Shown: positions 48,432-56,705 of the stretch, piece after piece | Numbering within the stretch: position 1 is the first letter of the stretch | Layout of the letters: each line of letters opens with the position of its first letter | Source: Nocardia abscessus NBRC 100374 | GTDB taxonomy: Bacteria > Actinomycetota > Actinomycetes > Mycobacteriales > Mycobacteriaceae | Length of the DNA stretch: 58,267 nt | Direction: 5' to 3' | Assembly: GCF_000308455.1 (NCBI RefSeq) | Contig: NZ_BAFP01000142.1 | Span: forward strand, 1 to 58,267 | Translations under genes and position numbers: made by a program | Notes under the pieces: generated by a model | The model's database searches: none | What the model saw: only the letters and a program-made list of their open reading frames with translations | What the model was told of the DNA's origin: nothing

Positions 48432-48642
48432 GCATCGCCTCCTCGGCGGCCGCCAGCTCGGCCGCGTCGGCGGCGGCCTCGGCGGTCACATCCGATACCG
48501 GACCGACCCCGGTGCGCACGGCTTCCCGTCGCGCGGCCTTCGATATCCACGCCGACGGCGACATCCCCGCGCGAGCCGCCGCCTGCTCGGCGAATGACCA
48601 GGCGGCTTCATCCAGCGAAAGGGTGACCTTACGCGTTGCCAT
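48418..48642 (-). CDS. Ribbon-helix-helix-type antitoxin
   Basis: 74 residues from ATG 48642 (MATRKVTLSLDEAAWSFAEQAAARAGMSPSAWISKAAR). The first strand plus two helices fit a ribbon-helix-helix DNA-binding antitoxin, and the acidic Ala-rich tail (DVTAEAAADAAELAAAEEAMR) would wrap the toxin. A GATAAT hexamer ends 4 bases before the ATG, so the transcript may be leaderless. An in-frame start at 48699 is less likely. Confidence 0.75.
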   Translation of the reverse strand: MATRKVTLSLDEAAWSFAEQAAARAGMSPSAWISKAARREAVRTGVGPVSDVTAEAAADAAELAAAEEAMRASG

Positions 48643-48646
48643 ACCA

Positions 48647-48652
48647 ATTATC
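48647..48652 (-). promoter_or_regulatory. -10 element of the toxin-antitoxin operon
   Basis: GATAAT on the minus strand ends 4 nt before the antitoxin ATG, leaving no room for a ribosome binding site. This predicts a leaderless mRNA. Confidence 0.4.
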
Positions 48653-48751
48653 GTACCGGCGCGAGCGCCTGCGGCGCCAGCCCTCGGCCCACCCGCCACG
48701 CCACCTGCGTGATCCCAACTGATGACAGGTGACTGCTGTTAGGGTTGGCCC

Positions 48752-49543
48752 ATGACGACGTTGCACCATCACCGCGTCGGTGCGGGCGAGCCGCTCGTGC
48801 TGGTCCACGGCGTCGGAAGCCGGTGGCAGGTGTGGGAGCCGATCATCGACACCCTGGCGGCGTCGTACGACGTGATCGCGGTCGATCTGCCCGGCTTCGG
48901 CGGATCGACGCACCCGCTGGCGCACACCACGGTGCCCCACCTCACCGAGGCGCTCGCCGAATTCCTCGCTGCGCAAGGGATCGAGCGGCCGCACCTGGCG
49001 GGTAATTCGATGGGCGGGCTGATCACACTCGAACTGGGCGCTCGCGGGCTGGCTCGCTCCGTCACCGCCTACTCGCCGATCGGGTTCTGGGACACCGCGG
49101 GTCGCGTCTGGTGCCAGCAGTCGCTGGGCAAGTCACGGGCGCTCGCGCGCCTGCTGCGACCCGCCCTGCCCGCCGTCCTCGGCACCGCCGCGGGCCGGAC
49201 CGCCTTCCTCTCGCTGATCTTCGGCAAGCCGTGGGCGCTGGACAAGAAGATGGCGCTGGACACCGCCATCGGCGCGGCGGACTCGGCCGGATTCGAGGAG
49301 GCGCTCGCCTCGTTCACCGACGTCCGGCTGCCGGAAACCGGCGCTCTCGCCGACATTCCGGTGACGATCGCCTGGGGCACCCGCGACATTCTGCTGACCT
49401 ACGCGACCCAGAGCCGTAAGGCGCGCAACGCGCTGCCGCACGCCGAGCACGTCACGCTGCACGGCAGCGGGCACACACCGTTCTTCGACGACCCGGCCGG
49501 CTGCGCCCAGGTCTTGCTCGAGACGATCGCCCGCACGCGGTAG
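48752..49543 (+). CDS. Alpha/beta hydrolase
   Basis: 263 residues, no signal peptide. Oxyanion-hole motif LVLVHGVGSRWQVWEPI, nucleophile elbow GNSMGGLI (S86), acid in VTIAWGTRDILLTY and His in LHGSGHTPFFDDP. The set is that of meta-cleavage-product hydrolase-like or esterase members. It lies divergently beside the toxin-antitoxin pair and converges on the TetR gene. Substrate unknown. Confidence 0.85.
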   Translation: MTTLHHHRVGAGEPLVLVHGVGSRWQVWEPIIDTLAASYDVIAVDLPGFGGSTHPLAHTTVPHLTEALAEFLAAQGIERPHLAGNSMGGLITLELGARGLARSVTAYSPIGFWDTAGRVWCQQSLGKSRALARLLRPALPAVLGTAAGRTAFLSLIFGKPWALDKKMALDTAIGAADSAGFEEALASFTDVRLPETGALADIPVTIAWGTRDILLTYATQSRKARNALPHAEHVTLHGSGHTPFFDDPAGCAQVLLETIARTR

Positions 49544-49556
49544 GCGTCCGCCCGGT

Positions 49557-50219
49557 TCAGCGCGCGGGCGGATCGAGCAACGTGTCCGCGGACGCTGTGC
49601 CGAGCAGGACGCGTACGGCGTTGCCCCATCGGTGCCGAAGGATCTGAGTCCGGCTCGCGTCTCCGGTGAGCAGCACCCGCAGGGCCAGGCCGGTCATGAT
49701 CTCGATGGTGAACTCGGTGATCGTCGGAACCCGTGGGTCGTCCGGGAATTCGCGGCGGAAGCTGTCGCGGATGCTGGTGTGCATCAGTTCGAACAGGCGA
49801 ACCTCCAGCGGCAGGAACGCCGCGCGCAGTTCCGGGTCGGTGCGGGCGCCGACCCACATCTCCAACGCCGCCCAGAACGACGGCCCGCTGAGCATGCGCA
49901 TGGTCAGCTCGACGGCCGTCTCCAACCGGTCCGCCTGGTCGGGGATCGCCTCGAATTCGCTGGTCAGCTGATCGAATCGGCGCTGCGCCACGTGCTCGAC
50001 GGCACCGGCCAGCAGGTCGGCCCTGGTCGGGAAGTAGTGCTGCAACGTCCCGCGCGGCACGCCTGCCCGTTTCTGCACCTCGAGCGTGGTTGTGCCCGCG
50101 TAACCAACCTCGACCAGGCTCTCCACCGCCGCGTCCAGCAGCCGCGTGCGCATGCGCTCTCTGCGCTGCGCCTGCGGCTGCCGGACCGGTCGCGGCACGC
50201 CCCTCAGCGTCCCTGCCAC
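49557..50219 (-). CDS. TetR-family regulator
   Basis: Up to 220 residues; GTG 50219 overlaps the upstream crotonase, GTG 50198 gives a slightly shorter form. The DNA-binding domain is RTRLLDAAVESLVEVGYAGTTTLEVQKRAGVPRGTLQHYFPTRADLLAGAV. The C-terminal helical ligand domain includes FWAALEMWVGARTDPELRAAFLPLE. It is the third gene of an operon with thiolase-like and crotonase genes, so its ligand is probably a CoA ester or fatty acid. The 18-bp palindrome at 52527 is the likely autoregulatory site. Confidence 0.88.
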   Translation of the reverse strand: MAGTLRGVPRPVRQPQAQRRERMRTRLLDAAVESLVEVGYAGTTTLEVQKRAGVPRGTLQHYFPTRADLLAGAVEHVAQRRFDQLTSEFEAIPDQADRLETAVELTMRMLSGPSFWAALEMWVGARTDPELRAAFLPLEVRLFELMHTSIRDSFRREFPDDPRVPTITEFTIEIMTGLALRVLLTGDASRTQILRHRWGNAVRVLLGTASADTLLDPPAR

Positions 50220-50983
50220 TTCGGCTCGCGCTTCTGCGCGAACGCCAGCGCGCCCTCGGCGGCGTCCTTGGACAGCAGCGCGGGCAGGGCGATCTCACCC
50301 TGCTTCGCGAAGGCCTCCGCCACCGGCCAATCCGGCGACTCGTCGATGATGCGCTTGCTCGCGGCCACCGCCAGCGGTGCGGCAGCGGCGATCTCTGCCG
50401 CGAGTTCGAGCGCCGCCGACAACGCCGCACCCGGCTCGGTGACCCGGTTGACCAAGCCGAGCTGATAGAGCCGCTCGGCGCCGATACGCCCGCCGGTCAG
50501 CGCGAGTTCGGCGGCCGTGCTGCGCGGCAGCCGCTGGGTCAGCCGCAGCACGCCACCGCCCGCCGCCACCAGACCGCGCTTGACCTCGGGGATGCCGAAC
50601 TGCGCGTCGCGGGCGGCGACGATGAGGTCGCCCGACAGCGCCAGCTCGAAACCACCGGCCAGCGCGAAGCCCTCGACCGCGGAGATCATCGGTTTCGCCG
50701 GAGGCTCGGCCGAGATACCGAGCGGACCGCGGCGCTGCGTCATCGGCATCTCGCCTTTCGACGCGGCGACCAGATCCATACCGGCGCTGAATGTTCCGCC
50801 CGCACCGGTGAGCACGAGCACGCGCGCGGCGTCGTCGGCCTCGAACTCGTCGATGGCGGCCTCGATGGCCTGCGCGGTGGCCAGATTGATCGCGTTGCGC
50901 GCCTCCGGACGGTTGACCGTCAGCACGGTGATCGCGTCGCGCCGCTCGACAAGGACGAAGTCGGGCCTGTCCGCCTCGGTCAT
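50204..50983 (-). CDS. Enoyl-CoA hydratase/isomerase (crotonase)
   Basis: 259 residues from ATG 50983, coupled to the thiolase-like gene by ATGA overlap. LTVNRPEARNAINLATAQAIEAAIDEF, oxyanion-hole segments GGTFSAGMDLVAA and GFALAGGFELALSGDLIVAA, and FGIPEVKRGLVAAGGG. The second catalytic Glu position is filled by Ala-Ala-Gly-Gly, so isomerase-type or altered chemistry is possible. C-terminal EKREPKWQGR-like ending is standard. Confidence 0.88.
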   Translation of the reverse strand: MTEADRPDFVLVERRDAITVLTVNRPEARNAINLATAQAIEAAIDEFEADDAARVLVLTGAGGTFSAGMDLVAASKGEMPMTQRRGPLGISAEPPAKPMISAVEGFALAGGFELALSGDLIVAARDAQFGIPEVKRGLVAAGGGVLRLTQRLPRSTAAELALTGGRIGAERLYQLGLVNRVTEPGAALSAALELAAEIAAAAPLAVAASKRIIDESPDWPVAEAFAKQGEIALPALLSKDAAEGALAFAQKREPKWQGR

Positions 50984-52509
50984 TTGACGCTCCTCTCGGT
51001 GAGCAGGGTGAACGAGTCCGCGGCGATCTCGGCGTCCGCGCCGAGCGGATCGCCCGCGGTGAACGCCGCGAGGGTGCCGGCATCCGACGCCCGGACCAGT
51101 ATGCGGGTCCCCGCCGGTGTCAAGGCGCTCACCACAACGGCTTCCGGCTCGTCGGCACGGTCCGGCGCAGGAGCCTTGCGGTAGGCGACGGTGTACGCCT
51201 CGACCGAGGCGGGACCGGTGTACCCGGGCGCCGGTTCGCGCCGGGCCCGCGGCACCTCCGCTTCGACCGCGCGGAACAGCCGCTCGGGTGGCCTGGCCGA
51301 GTACACGCCGACGCCGTGCTTGGTGCTGTACCAGCCGAGCGCCGTCGCCAGGCCGTAGGCGCCCGGGTCCGAGCGCAGGATGCCGGACAGCGTCGCGATC
51401 GAATGGGTCGTGTAGTTGTTGCCCGGTCCGCCCGCGAAGGTCAGTCCGCCGGTGACCGACAGCGGCCGTGCCGGATCGTCGATCGGCAGGCCGAGTTCCT
51501 CGGCGGCGATCTGCACCGCGACCGGGAAGCAGGAGTAGAGGTCGATGTGGGCGACGTCGTCTATCGCGATCCCGGCCGCACCGAGCGCCGCGTTCCCCGC
51601 CGCCGCGATGGCAGGCGAGCGGGACATGTCCATACGCTCGGAGACGAACCACTCGTCGGTCGCGGTGGCGCCGCCATGCGGGAACACCCACCGGTCGCGC
51701 GGCACTCCCGCGGCGTCGGCGGCCGCCGCGCTGCACAGGATCAGACCGGCGCCCAGGTCGACGGTCAAGTTCGCGACCATCAGCTTCGGATACGGCGTGG
51801 AGACCATTCGGTTGGCGGGCGCTGGTGTCACGAGGGCGGCGGCGGTGTGCGGGACGGGCTGCCACGCATACGGATTGCGTGCCGCGATCTGCGACAGCCG
51901 CGCCCACAGTGCACCGATCCGCTCCCGGTGCGCCGCCTCGCTCGACCCGAGCCTGCGGCGCAACGCCGTCTCCATGAGCGCGTAGAAATACACCGGACCC
52001 CATAGACCGGCGGCATTCTCCATGTCCGAGTTCGGCCCCCTATCGGAGCCGATGACCTCGTCGGGGGCCACGTCCTCCGCCTGCTCCGGCCAGTCCACCG
52101 CCGCGCCGGTGCGGGTAGCGGCGTTCCAGGAGGACACCGCTTCGGCTCCGGTGAGCAGTGCGACGTCCGAGCGGCCGTCGGCGATGGCCTGCGCGACGGT
52201 GTTGAGCAGCCGCTGCGGTGCGTCGCCGCCGAAGCGCACCGACTGCACGGTCCTGCTCGGGGTGGCGCCCAAATCGGCGGCGACGAGCGCGCCCAAGTCA
52301 CCGTAGGGACGGCTGACCGGGGCGACGGCGGCGACCAGGTCGGCCGATCGCAGCAAACGGTCACCGACACCGCTGTCGGCGCCCGCCCGGCGCAGGGACT
52401 CGGCGGCGAGTTGGACCGGGCCGGGCAAACCGGGCTCATCCGGTCGATGTACGACCTGCCCGGCACCGACGAGCACCGGCGTCCTCGGGTCCATTCCGGC
52501 TGGCAGCAT
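50980..52509 (-). CDS. Thiolase-superfamily acetyl-CoA acetyltransferase-like protein
   Basis: 509 residues. Start MLPAGMDPRTPVLVGAGQVVHRP follows GGAGG. Thiolase fold marks: SADLVAAVAPVSRPYGDLGALVA, VALLTGAEAVSSW, IDLYSCFPVAVQIAAEELGL and GGLTFAGGPGNNYTTHSI. The classical nucleophile (SxxCSSG) is not where expected, and the GHPxGxSG motif is replaced by GGPGNNY; both are typical of the long, divergent thiolase-like branch found in actinobacteria. It may be a non-canonical thiolase or a structural partner. First gene of the crotonase/TetR operon. Confidence 0.82.
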   Translation of the reverse strand: MLPAGMDPRTPVLVGAGQVVHRPDEPGLPGPVQLAAESLRRAGADSGVGDRLLRSADLVAAVAPVSRPYGDLGALVAADLGATPSRTVQSVRFGGDAPQRLLNTVAQAIADGRSDVALLTGAEAVSSWNAATRTGAAVDWPEQAEDVAPDEVIGSDRGPNSDMENAAGLWGPVYFYALMETALRRRLGSSEAAHRERIGALWARLSQIAARNPYAWQPVPHTAAALVTPAPANRMVSTPYPKLMVANLTVDLGAGLILCSAAAADAAGVPRDRWVFPHGGATATDEWFVSERMDMSRSPAIAAAGNAALGAAGIAIDDVAHIDLYSCFPVAVQIAAEELGLPIDDPARPLSVTGGLTFAGGPGNNYTTHSIATLSGILRSDPGAYGLATALGWYSTKHGVGVYSARPPERLFRAVEAEVPRARREPAPGYTGPASVEAYTVAYRKAPAPDRADEPEAVVVSALTPAGTRILVRASDAGTLAAFTAGDPLGADAEIAADSFTLLTERSVK

Positions 52510-52526
52510 GCGTCCTCCGCTCCATA

Positions 52527-52544
52527 ACCGTCAACGTTGACGGT
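52527..52544. promoter_or_regulatory. 18-bp perfect palindrome upstream of the thiolase-like operon
   Basis: ACCGTCAAC/GTTGACGGT, perfect over 9+9 positions, 18 bp before the thiolase-like start codon. The operon contains a TetR gene, so autoregulation is the simplest reading. Confidence 0.6.
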
Positions 52545-52603
52545 AACTTGAGTCCGATTAGAGCAGAGCCCGAGTGATCGGGCAACAGCGCGCATCCGGG
52601 AAC

Positions 52604-52617
52604 TGACTCGCGAGTAA
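52604..52617. promoter_or_regulatory. Fatty-acid-regulon-type operator upstream of the 52627 crotonase
   Basis: On the minus strand TTACTCGCGAGTCA matches the 14-bp box found before etfD and fadE5. It ends 9 bases before the crotonase ATG. Confidence 0.5.
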
Positions 52618-52626
52618 GATTCGCGC

Positions 52627-53379
52627 ATGGGCACCAACATCGCACTGCGGTTCGACGACCACCGCGCGTACGTCACGCTCGACCGGCCGGACAAGCACAA
52701 CGGCCTGACCGTCGACATGCTCAGCGGATTGATTGCCAGCGCCCGGACCATAGCCCGCCGCAGCGATGTGCGCGCGGTCATCCTGTCCGGCAACGGACCC
52801 AGCTTCAGCAGTGGCCTGGACATCGCTGCGGCAATCAGCGATCCACTGGCTATCGTGCGGAACTTCGTGCCGCGGCCCTGGCGCGGCACCAACGCCTTCC
52901 AAGAGGCGTGCTGGGCTTGGCGCCGCCTGCCCGTGCCGGTCATCGCCGCGGTCCACGGACGCTGCTACGGCGGCGGCCTCCAGCTCGCGCTCGCCGCGGA
53001 CTTCCGTTTCGCGACCCCCGACGCCGAGTTCTCCGTCATGGAGACCAAGCACGGCCTCGTCCCCGACATGACCGGCGCCGCGACGCTGTCCAGGCTGATC
53101 GGGATCGACAAAGCCCTCCTGCTCACGATGACCGCGGACACCGTCGACGCGGCCTACGCCGCGAAGATCGGCCTGGTCACCGAACTGGCGGCAGACCCCG
53201 TCGCCGAGGCCGAGAAACTCGCCGACCACCTCGCGACACGATCGCCGCATGCTGTCGCCGCCGCCAAGCGACTGTTCGAGAAGTCGTGGCAGGCATCCGC
53301 TCGGCGAACCTTTGCCGTGGAACGCGCGACCCCAGCTACCGCTGATCCTCCGCAAAGCGCTCGGCCGTACCGAAGATAG
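52627..53379 (+). CDS. Enoyl-CoA hydratase (crotonase), 3' end probably frameshifted
   Basis: 250 residues. VTLDRPDKHNGLTVDMLSGLI, oxyanion-hole segments GPSFSSGLDIAAA and GRCYGGGLQLALAADFRFA, and FSVMETKHGLVPDMTG with the catalytic Glu position. The annotated C-terminus (ATPATADPPQSARPYRR) is unlike the family. Removing one C from the CCCC run at 53330-53333 gives a family-like ending (QLPLILRKALGRTEDR) with a stop at 53383. The gene therefore carries a natural or sequencing frameshift that alters only the last ~17 residues. It is divergent from the thiolase-like operon. Confidence 0.83.
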   Translation: MGTNIALRFDDHRAYVTLDRPDKHNGLTVDMLSGLIASARTIARRSDVRAVILSGNGPSFSSGLDIAAAISDPLAIVRNFVPRPWRGTNAFQEACWAWRRLPVPVIAAVHGRCYGGGLQLALAADFRFATPDAEFSVMETKHGLVPDMTGAATLSRLIGIDKALLLTMTADTVDAAYAAKIGLVTELAADPVAEAEKLADHLATRSPHAVAAAKRLFEKSWQASARRTFAVERATPATADPPQSARPYRR

Positions 53380-53559
53380 ATAGCTGGAAATTCGCCAGTC
53401 TTGGACATAAGCCCTCCGCCGACCGGTTCCGCTGCTAACATTTGCACGATTTGCCAGCCAGTCGACTAGTGGTGCACGGCACACTGCGAAGGGTCTGTGT
53501 ATCGCGGGAAGTCCGTGGTTCGCACCGCTCTCGGGAAGAAACCGGAGGGCTCACAGACA

Positions 53560-54669
53560 GTGATCAAGACCGCATCCTTCCTACTACTCTCGGCGCTGGC
53601 GGGTGTCTCGGCCTTGCTCGTCACGGCGACTACCCCCGCCATCGCCAACCCGAACGCCATCAATCCGATTCCAGTGCTCAACGGAACCACAGGGTTACCC
53701 AATCTGCTCGGCCGCACCAAGGCGGTCTTCCAGGTGACCGGCATGGCCAGCCCGAACAACACCCAGACCTATAACGTCCTCGGCACCGATCTCGGCATCA
53801 TGTGGGACAACGGGCACGGCGAAATGCTCACCGCTTTCGGTGACACCGCGGGCGTCGGCTTCCCGAATCTCCTCTCGGGCAGCATGTGGTCCTGGCGCAG
53901 CAATATCCTCCTGCGCAGCCACACCACGGATCCCGCCGAGGGAATCTTCTTCGACAGCGTGGTGCGCGATGTGTTCGGTCAGGCGCGCGACCTGATTCCC
54001 AGCCCGAAGATTCCGTTCCTGGAGATCAGCCGGATTCCCACCGCGGGCATCGCGGTCGACGGCGTGCAGTACATGAGCCTGATGTCGGTGAAGACCTGGG
54101 ACGACGTCGGTCAGTGGAGCACCAACTTCTCCGGCCTCGCCGTCTCCGGAGACAACGGCGAGACCTGGGCCGAACTGCCCGAAACACGGCGGACCAACGA
54201 GGGCGGGAATGCCAACTTCCAGATGAACGCGTTTCTCGCGGACGGCGGATACATCTACGAATACGGCACCCGATCCGGACGCAATAACACCGCGCACGTG
54301 GCCCGGGTGCGCGGACCGGACATCGGGAATCTCGCCGAGTACGAATACTGGGACGGCCGCGCTTGGCGAAAGAACGACGTCAATGCCGCCGCGCCGATCA
54401 TGTGGGGCGTCGGCGAACTGTCGGTGATGTACAACGCTTATCTCGGACAATACATTTCACTCACCACCGATCGATTCAATTCCGTGGTGATGCGGCGCGC
54501 TTCCTCCCCGGTCGGCCCGTGGAGCGATCCGGAAGTACTGATCGATACCAGGGAATTGCCCACCGCCTACGCGCCTTCGATCTTTCCGTACCAGACAGGG
54601 CGTGATCTGTACTTCCTCACGACGGTGCACAGCCAGTACAACGTCGTGCTCATGCGTACGACGCTGTAG
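53560..54669 (+). CDS. Secreted DUF4185-domain protein
   Basis: 369 residues from GTG 53560, with GGAGGG about 10 nt upstream. Signal peptide VIKTASFLLLSALAGVSALLVTATTPAIA, cleavage near IANPN. The rest is one DUF4185 (five-bladed-propeller-like) domain: YNVLGTDLGIMWDNGHGEMLTAFGDTAG, SNILLRSHTTDPAEG, WSTNFSGLAVSGDNGETWAEL, YEYGTRSGRNN and VMYNAYLGQYISLTTD. Family members are exported and may bind or cleave glycans; the reaction is not established. Confidence 0.85.
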   Translation: MIKTASFLLLSALAGVSALLVTATTPAIANPNAINPIPVLNGTTGLPNLLGRTKAVFQVTGMASPNNTQTYNVLGTDLGIMWDNGHGEMLTAFGDTAGVGFPNLLSGSMWSWRSNILLRSHTTDPAEGIFFDSVVRDVFGQARDLIPSPKIPFLEISRIPTAGIAVDGVQYMSLMSVKTWDDVGQWSTNFSGLAVSGDNGETWAELPETRRTNEGGNANFQMNAFLADGGYIYEYGTRSGRNNTAHVARVRGPDIGNLAEYEYWDGRAWRKNDVNAAAPIMWGVGELSVMYNAYLGQYISLTTDRFNSVVMRRASSPVGPWSDPEVLIDTRELPTAYAPSIFPYQTGRDLYFLTTVHSQYNVVLMRTTL

Positions 54670-54763
54670 CCCGCGGCGACGATCCGGCGCGGCGCTTGAC
54701 CTCAATAATGGTTGATGTATGAGGCTGAGCCGCGTTGGATCGTTCACGTTCACGGGAGGCACC

Positions 54764-55972
54764 ATGCTCAGCACCACCGCCGACGTCCGCGCCTGGCTGC
54801 GCGACAACGCCGTCGCGATCGACAGCTCCGATCCGGATGCTCCGGGCGCCGAGCTCGACACCTTGATCGCGCGGCTCGGGGCCGCCGGTGTGGTGGGGCT
54901 GGGTGAGTCGACGCGGTTCTCCCGGCAGACCTTCGGTGTGCGGGAGCGGATATTCCGCGGGCTCGTCGAACGGCATGGCTTCCGCGCCTTGGCGATTCAG
55001 GACAGCGCACGTTCCGGCGAGCGCTGGGACCGGTTCGTCACCACAGGTGAAAGCGACCCGGAAACAGTGCTCGCCGGCGCCTGGCGCCCGTGGCGTACCG
55101 AGGAATCGGTGGCCACGCTGCGTTGGATCCGCGGATACAACCTGGCGCATCCGGAAGACCCGGTGCGCATCTTCGGCGTCGAACCGCCCCATGCCGAGCC
55201 GAGCGACTACGACGCGGTGCTGGACTATGTGCGCCGCGCGGCCCCAGACCGGTTCGCCGCGATCGAGGCACACCTCGCGCCGATCCGCACCGCGCACCAA
55301 GTCGACGAGCACGTCCAGCGCCACCAGGGCATCCATCCCGGCCGCCCGTTCGCCGAGCACGCCGAAGACGCCCTGACGCTGCTCGCGCAATTGCCGGACA
55401 CGAAGGAGCGCGCCACGGCGTTCACCCATGCCCGCCTGATCCTCGACTTCCACCGGCACAGCGTCGCCGGCCAGGGGTTCGCCCGCGACGAACGGCCTTC
55501 CGCCGAGACCGTGCTGCGGTGGCGGCGCTCGACCGGCGCCAAGATCGTCTACTGGGATGGGCTTGCGCACACCACCAATCTTCCGATCGTCTACGACACG
55601 GCCGAATTCCGCGGTGCGGGAAGTCATCTGCGTACCGGCCTGGGCGACGGATACCTGTCCGTCGGCATCGGCTTCCACCACGGCGACCTCGGTATGGCCG
55701 TGGCCCCCGGCCCGCAGCCGGACCTGGTGGACGCCGCGCTGGGCGAGGTCGACCTGCCCGCGTACTACGTGGACCTGCGCGCCGAGGCGCCGGAGCCGGT
55801 GCGCGACTGGCTCGACGGGCCCGCCGAATTGCGCACCATCAGCGGCGTCTACGACCCGGCCGCGGACGCCACGGCGAAGGTCCGCCTCACCTCGCTCGCC
55901 GACGCCTTCGACGTGCTGATCCACGTGCGCGAGACCACGCCGGTGCACTGGCTGTCGCAGGTATCGGCCTAA
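54764..55972 (+). CDS. Erythromycin-esterase-family protein lacking a key histidine
   Basis: 402 residues from ATG 54764, with GGGAGG upstream; ATG 54719 is less likely. The family layout is present: VVGLGESTRFSRQTFGVRERIFRGLVERHGF, EESVATLRWIRGYNLAHPEDPVRIFGVE and KIVYWDGLAHTTNLPI. In EreB the first motif is GENSHF with the catalytic His (H46); here the His is Arg (GESTRF). Of the two later histidines (HNAH) only the second is kept (GLAH). Macrolide esterase activity is therefore doubtful; another hydrolytic role is possible. Confidence 0.8.
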   Translation: MLSTTADVRAWLRDNAVAIDSSDPDAPGAELDTLIARLGAAGVVGLGESTRFSRQTFGVRERIFRGLVERHGFRALAIQDSARSGERWDRFVTTGESDPETVLAGAWRPWRTEESVATLRWIRGYNLAHPEDPVRIFGVEPPHAEPSDYDAVLDYVRRAAPDRFAAIEAHLAPIRTAHQVDEHVQRHQGIHPGRPFAEHAEDALTLLAQLPDTKERATAFTHARLILDFHRHSVAGQGFARDERPSAETVLRWRRSTGAKIVYWDGLAHTTNLPIVYDTAEFRGAGSHLRTGLGDGYLSVGIGFHHGDLGMAVAPGPQPDLVDAALGEVDLPAYYVDLRAEAPEPVRDWLDGPAELRTISGVYDPAADATAKVRLTSLADAFDVLIHVRETTPVHWLSQVSA

Positions 55973-56021
55973 CTCGAGCAACCCCCGGGGTCGCGGGCCA
56001 CGCGATCAATAGACTCGAAAC

Positions 56022-56696
56022 ATGGATGCGGCCGACTGGGACGAGCGCTACGCGCAAACGGAATTGGTCTGGGGCGCACCGCCGAACAACACCGTGGTGG
56101 AGCACGTCTACGGGTTGGAACGCCGTGCGACGCTACAGGCCGCTACACCCGAGGGCGAGGCGCCGGAGTTCCCCCGCGCCCTCGACTTGGCCTGCGGGGA
56201 GGGGCGAAACACCCTCTGGCTGGCCACGCACGGTTGGCAGGTGCACGCCGTCGACTACTCCCAGGTGGGCATCGACAAAGGCCGCACCGTGGCCTCGCGC
56301 TTGTCCCGCTCGGTCCGCAATCGCATCACCTGGCAGTGCGCCGACGTCACCGACCTGGACGAGGCGGGGATCACCGGACCGTTCGAGCTGGTCTTGATGG
56401 TCTTCCTGCATCTGCCCGTCGAGCAGCGCCGCGCGCTGGTCCGCCAGGCGGCGGGGTTGCTGGCTCCGGAAGGCACCCTGCTCGTGCTCGGCCACGACAC
56501 CACCAACATCACCGATGGCTGCGGCGGGCCGCAGGACCCGGCCATCCTGTTCACCCCCGACGACGTGGTCGCCGACCTCGGTCCCCTGGCGGCGGCGAGC
56601 CGGATCCGCGTCCGCATCGCCGACCGCGTCTACCGTCCGACGGAAACCGGCGACGCCATCGACGCTCTGGTCATCGCCACCCGGCCCGCCGAATAG
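56022..56696 (+). CDS. Class I SAM-dependent methyltransferase (TehB-like)
   Basis: 224 residues. WDERYAQTELVWGAPPNNTVVE is the N-terminal pattern of TehB-type methyltransferases. Motif I ALDLACGEGRNTLWLATHGWQVHAVDYS, then CADVTDL and ELVLMVFLHLPVEQRR. TehB-like enzymes methylate small acceptors such as thiols, tellurite or selenite. Monocistronic, 49 bp after the previous gene. Confidence 0.85.
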   Translation: MDAADWDERYAQTELVWGAPPNNTVVEHVYGLERRATLQAATPEGEAPEFPRALDLACGEGRNTLWLATHGWQVHAVDYSQVGIDKGRTVASRLSRSVRNRITWQCADVTDLDEAGITGPFELVLMVFLHLPVEQRRALVRQAAGLLAPEGTLLVLGHDTTNITDGCGGPQDPAILFTPDDVVADLGPLAAASRIRVRIADRVYRPTETGDAIDALVIATRPAE

Positions 56697-56705
56697 GGTC
56701 GCAGT

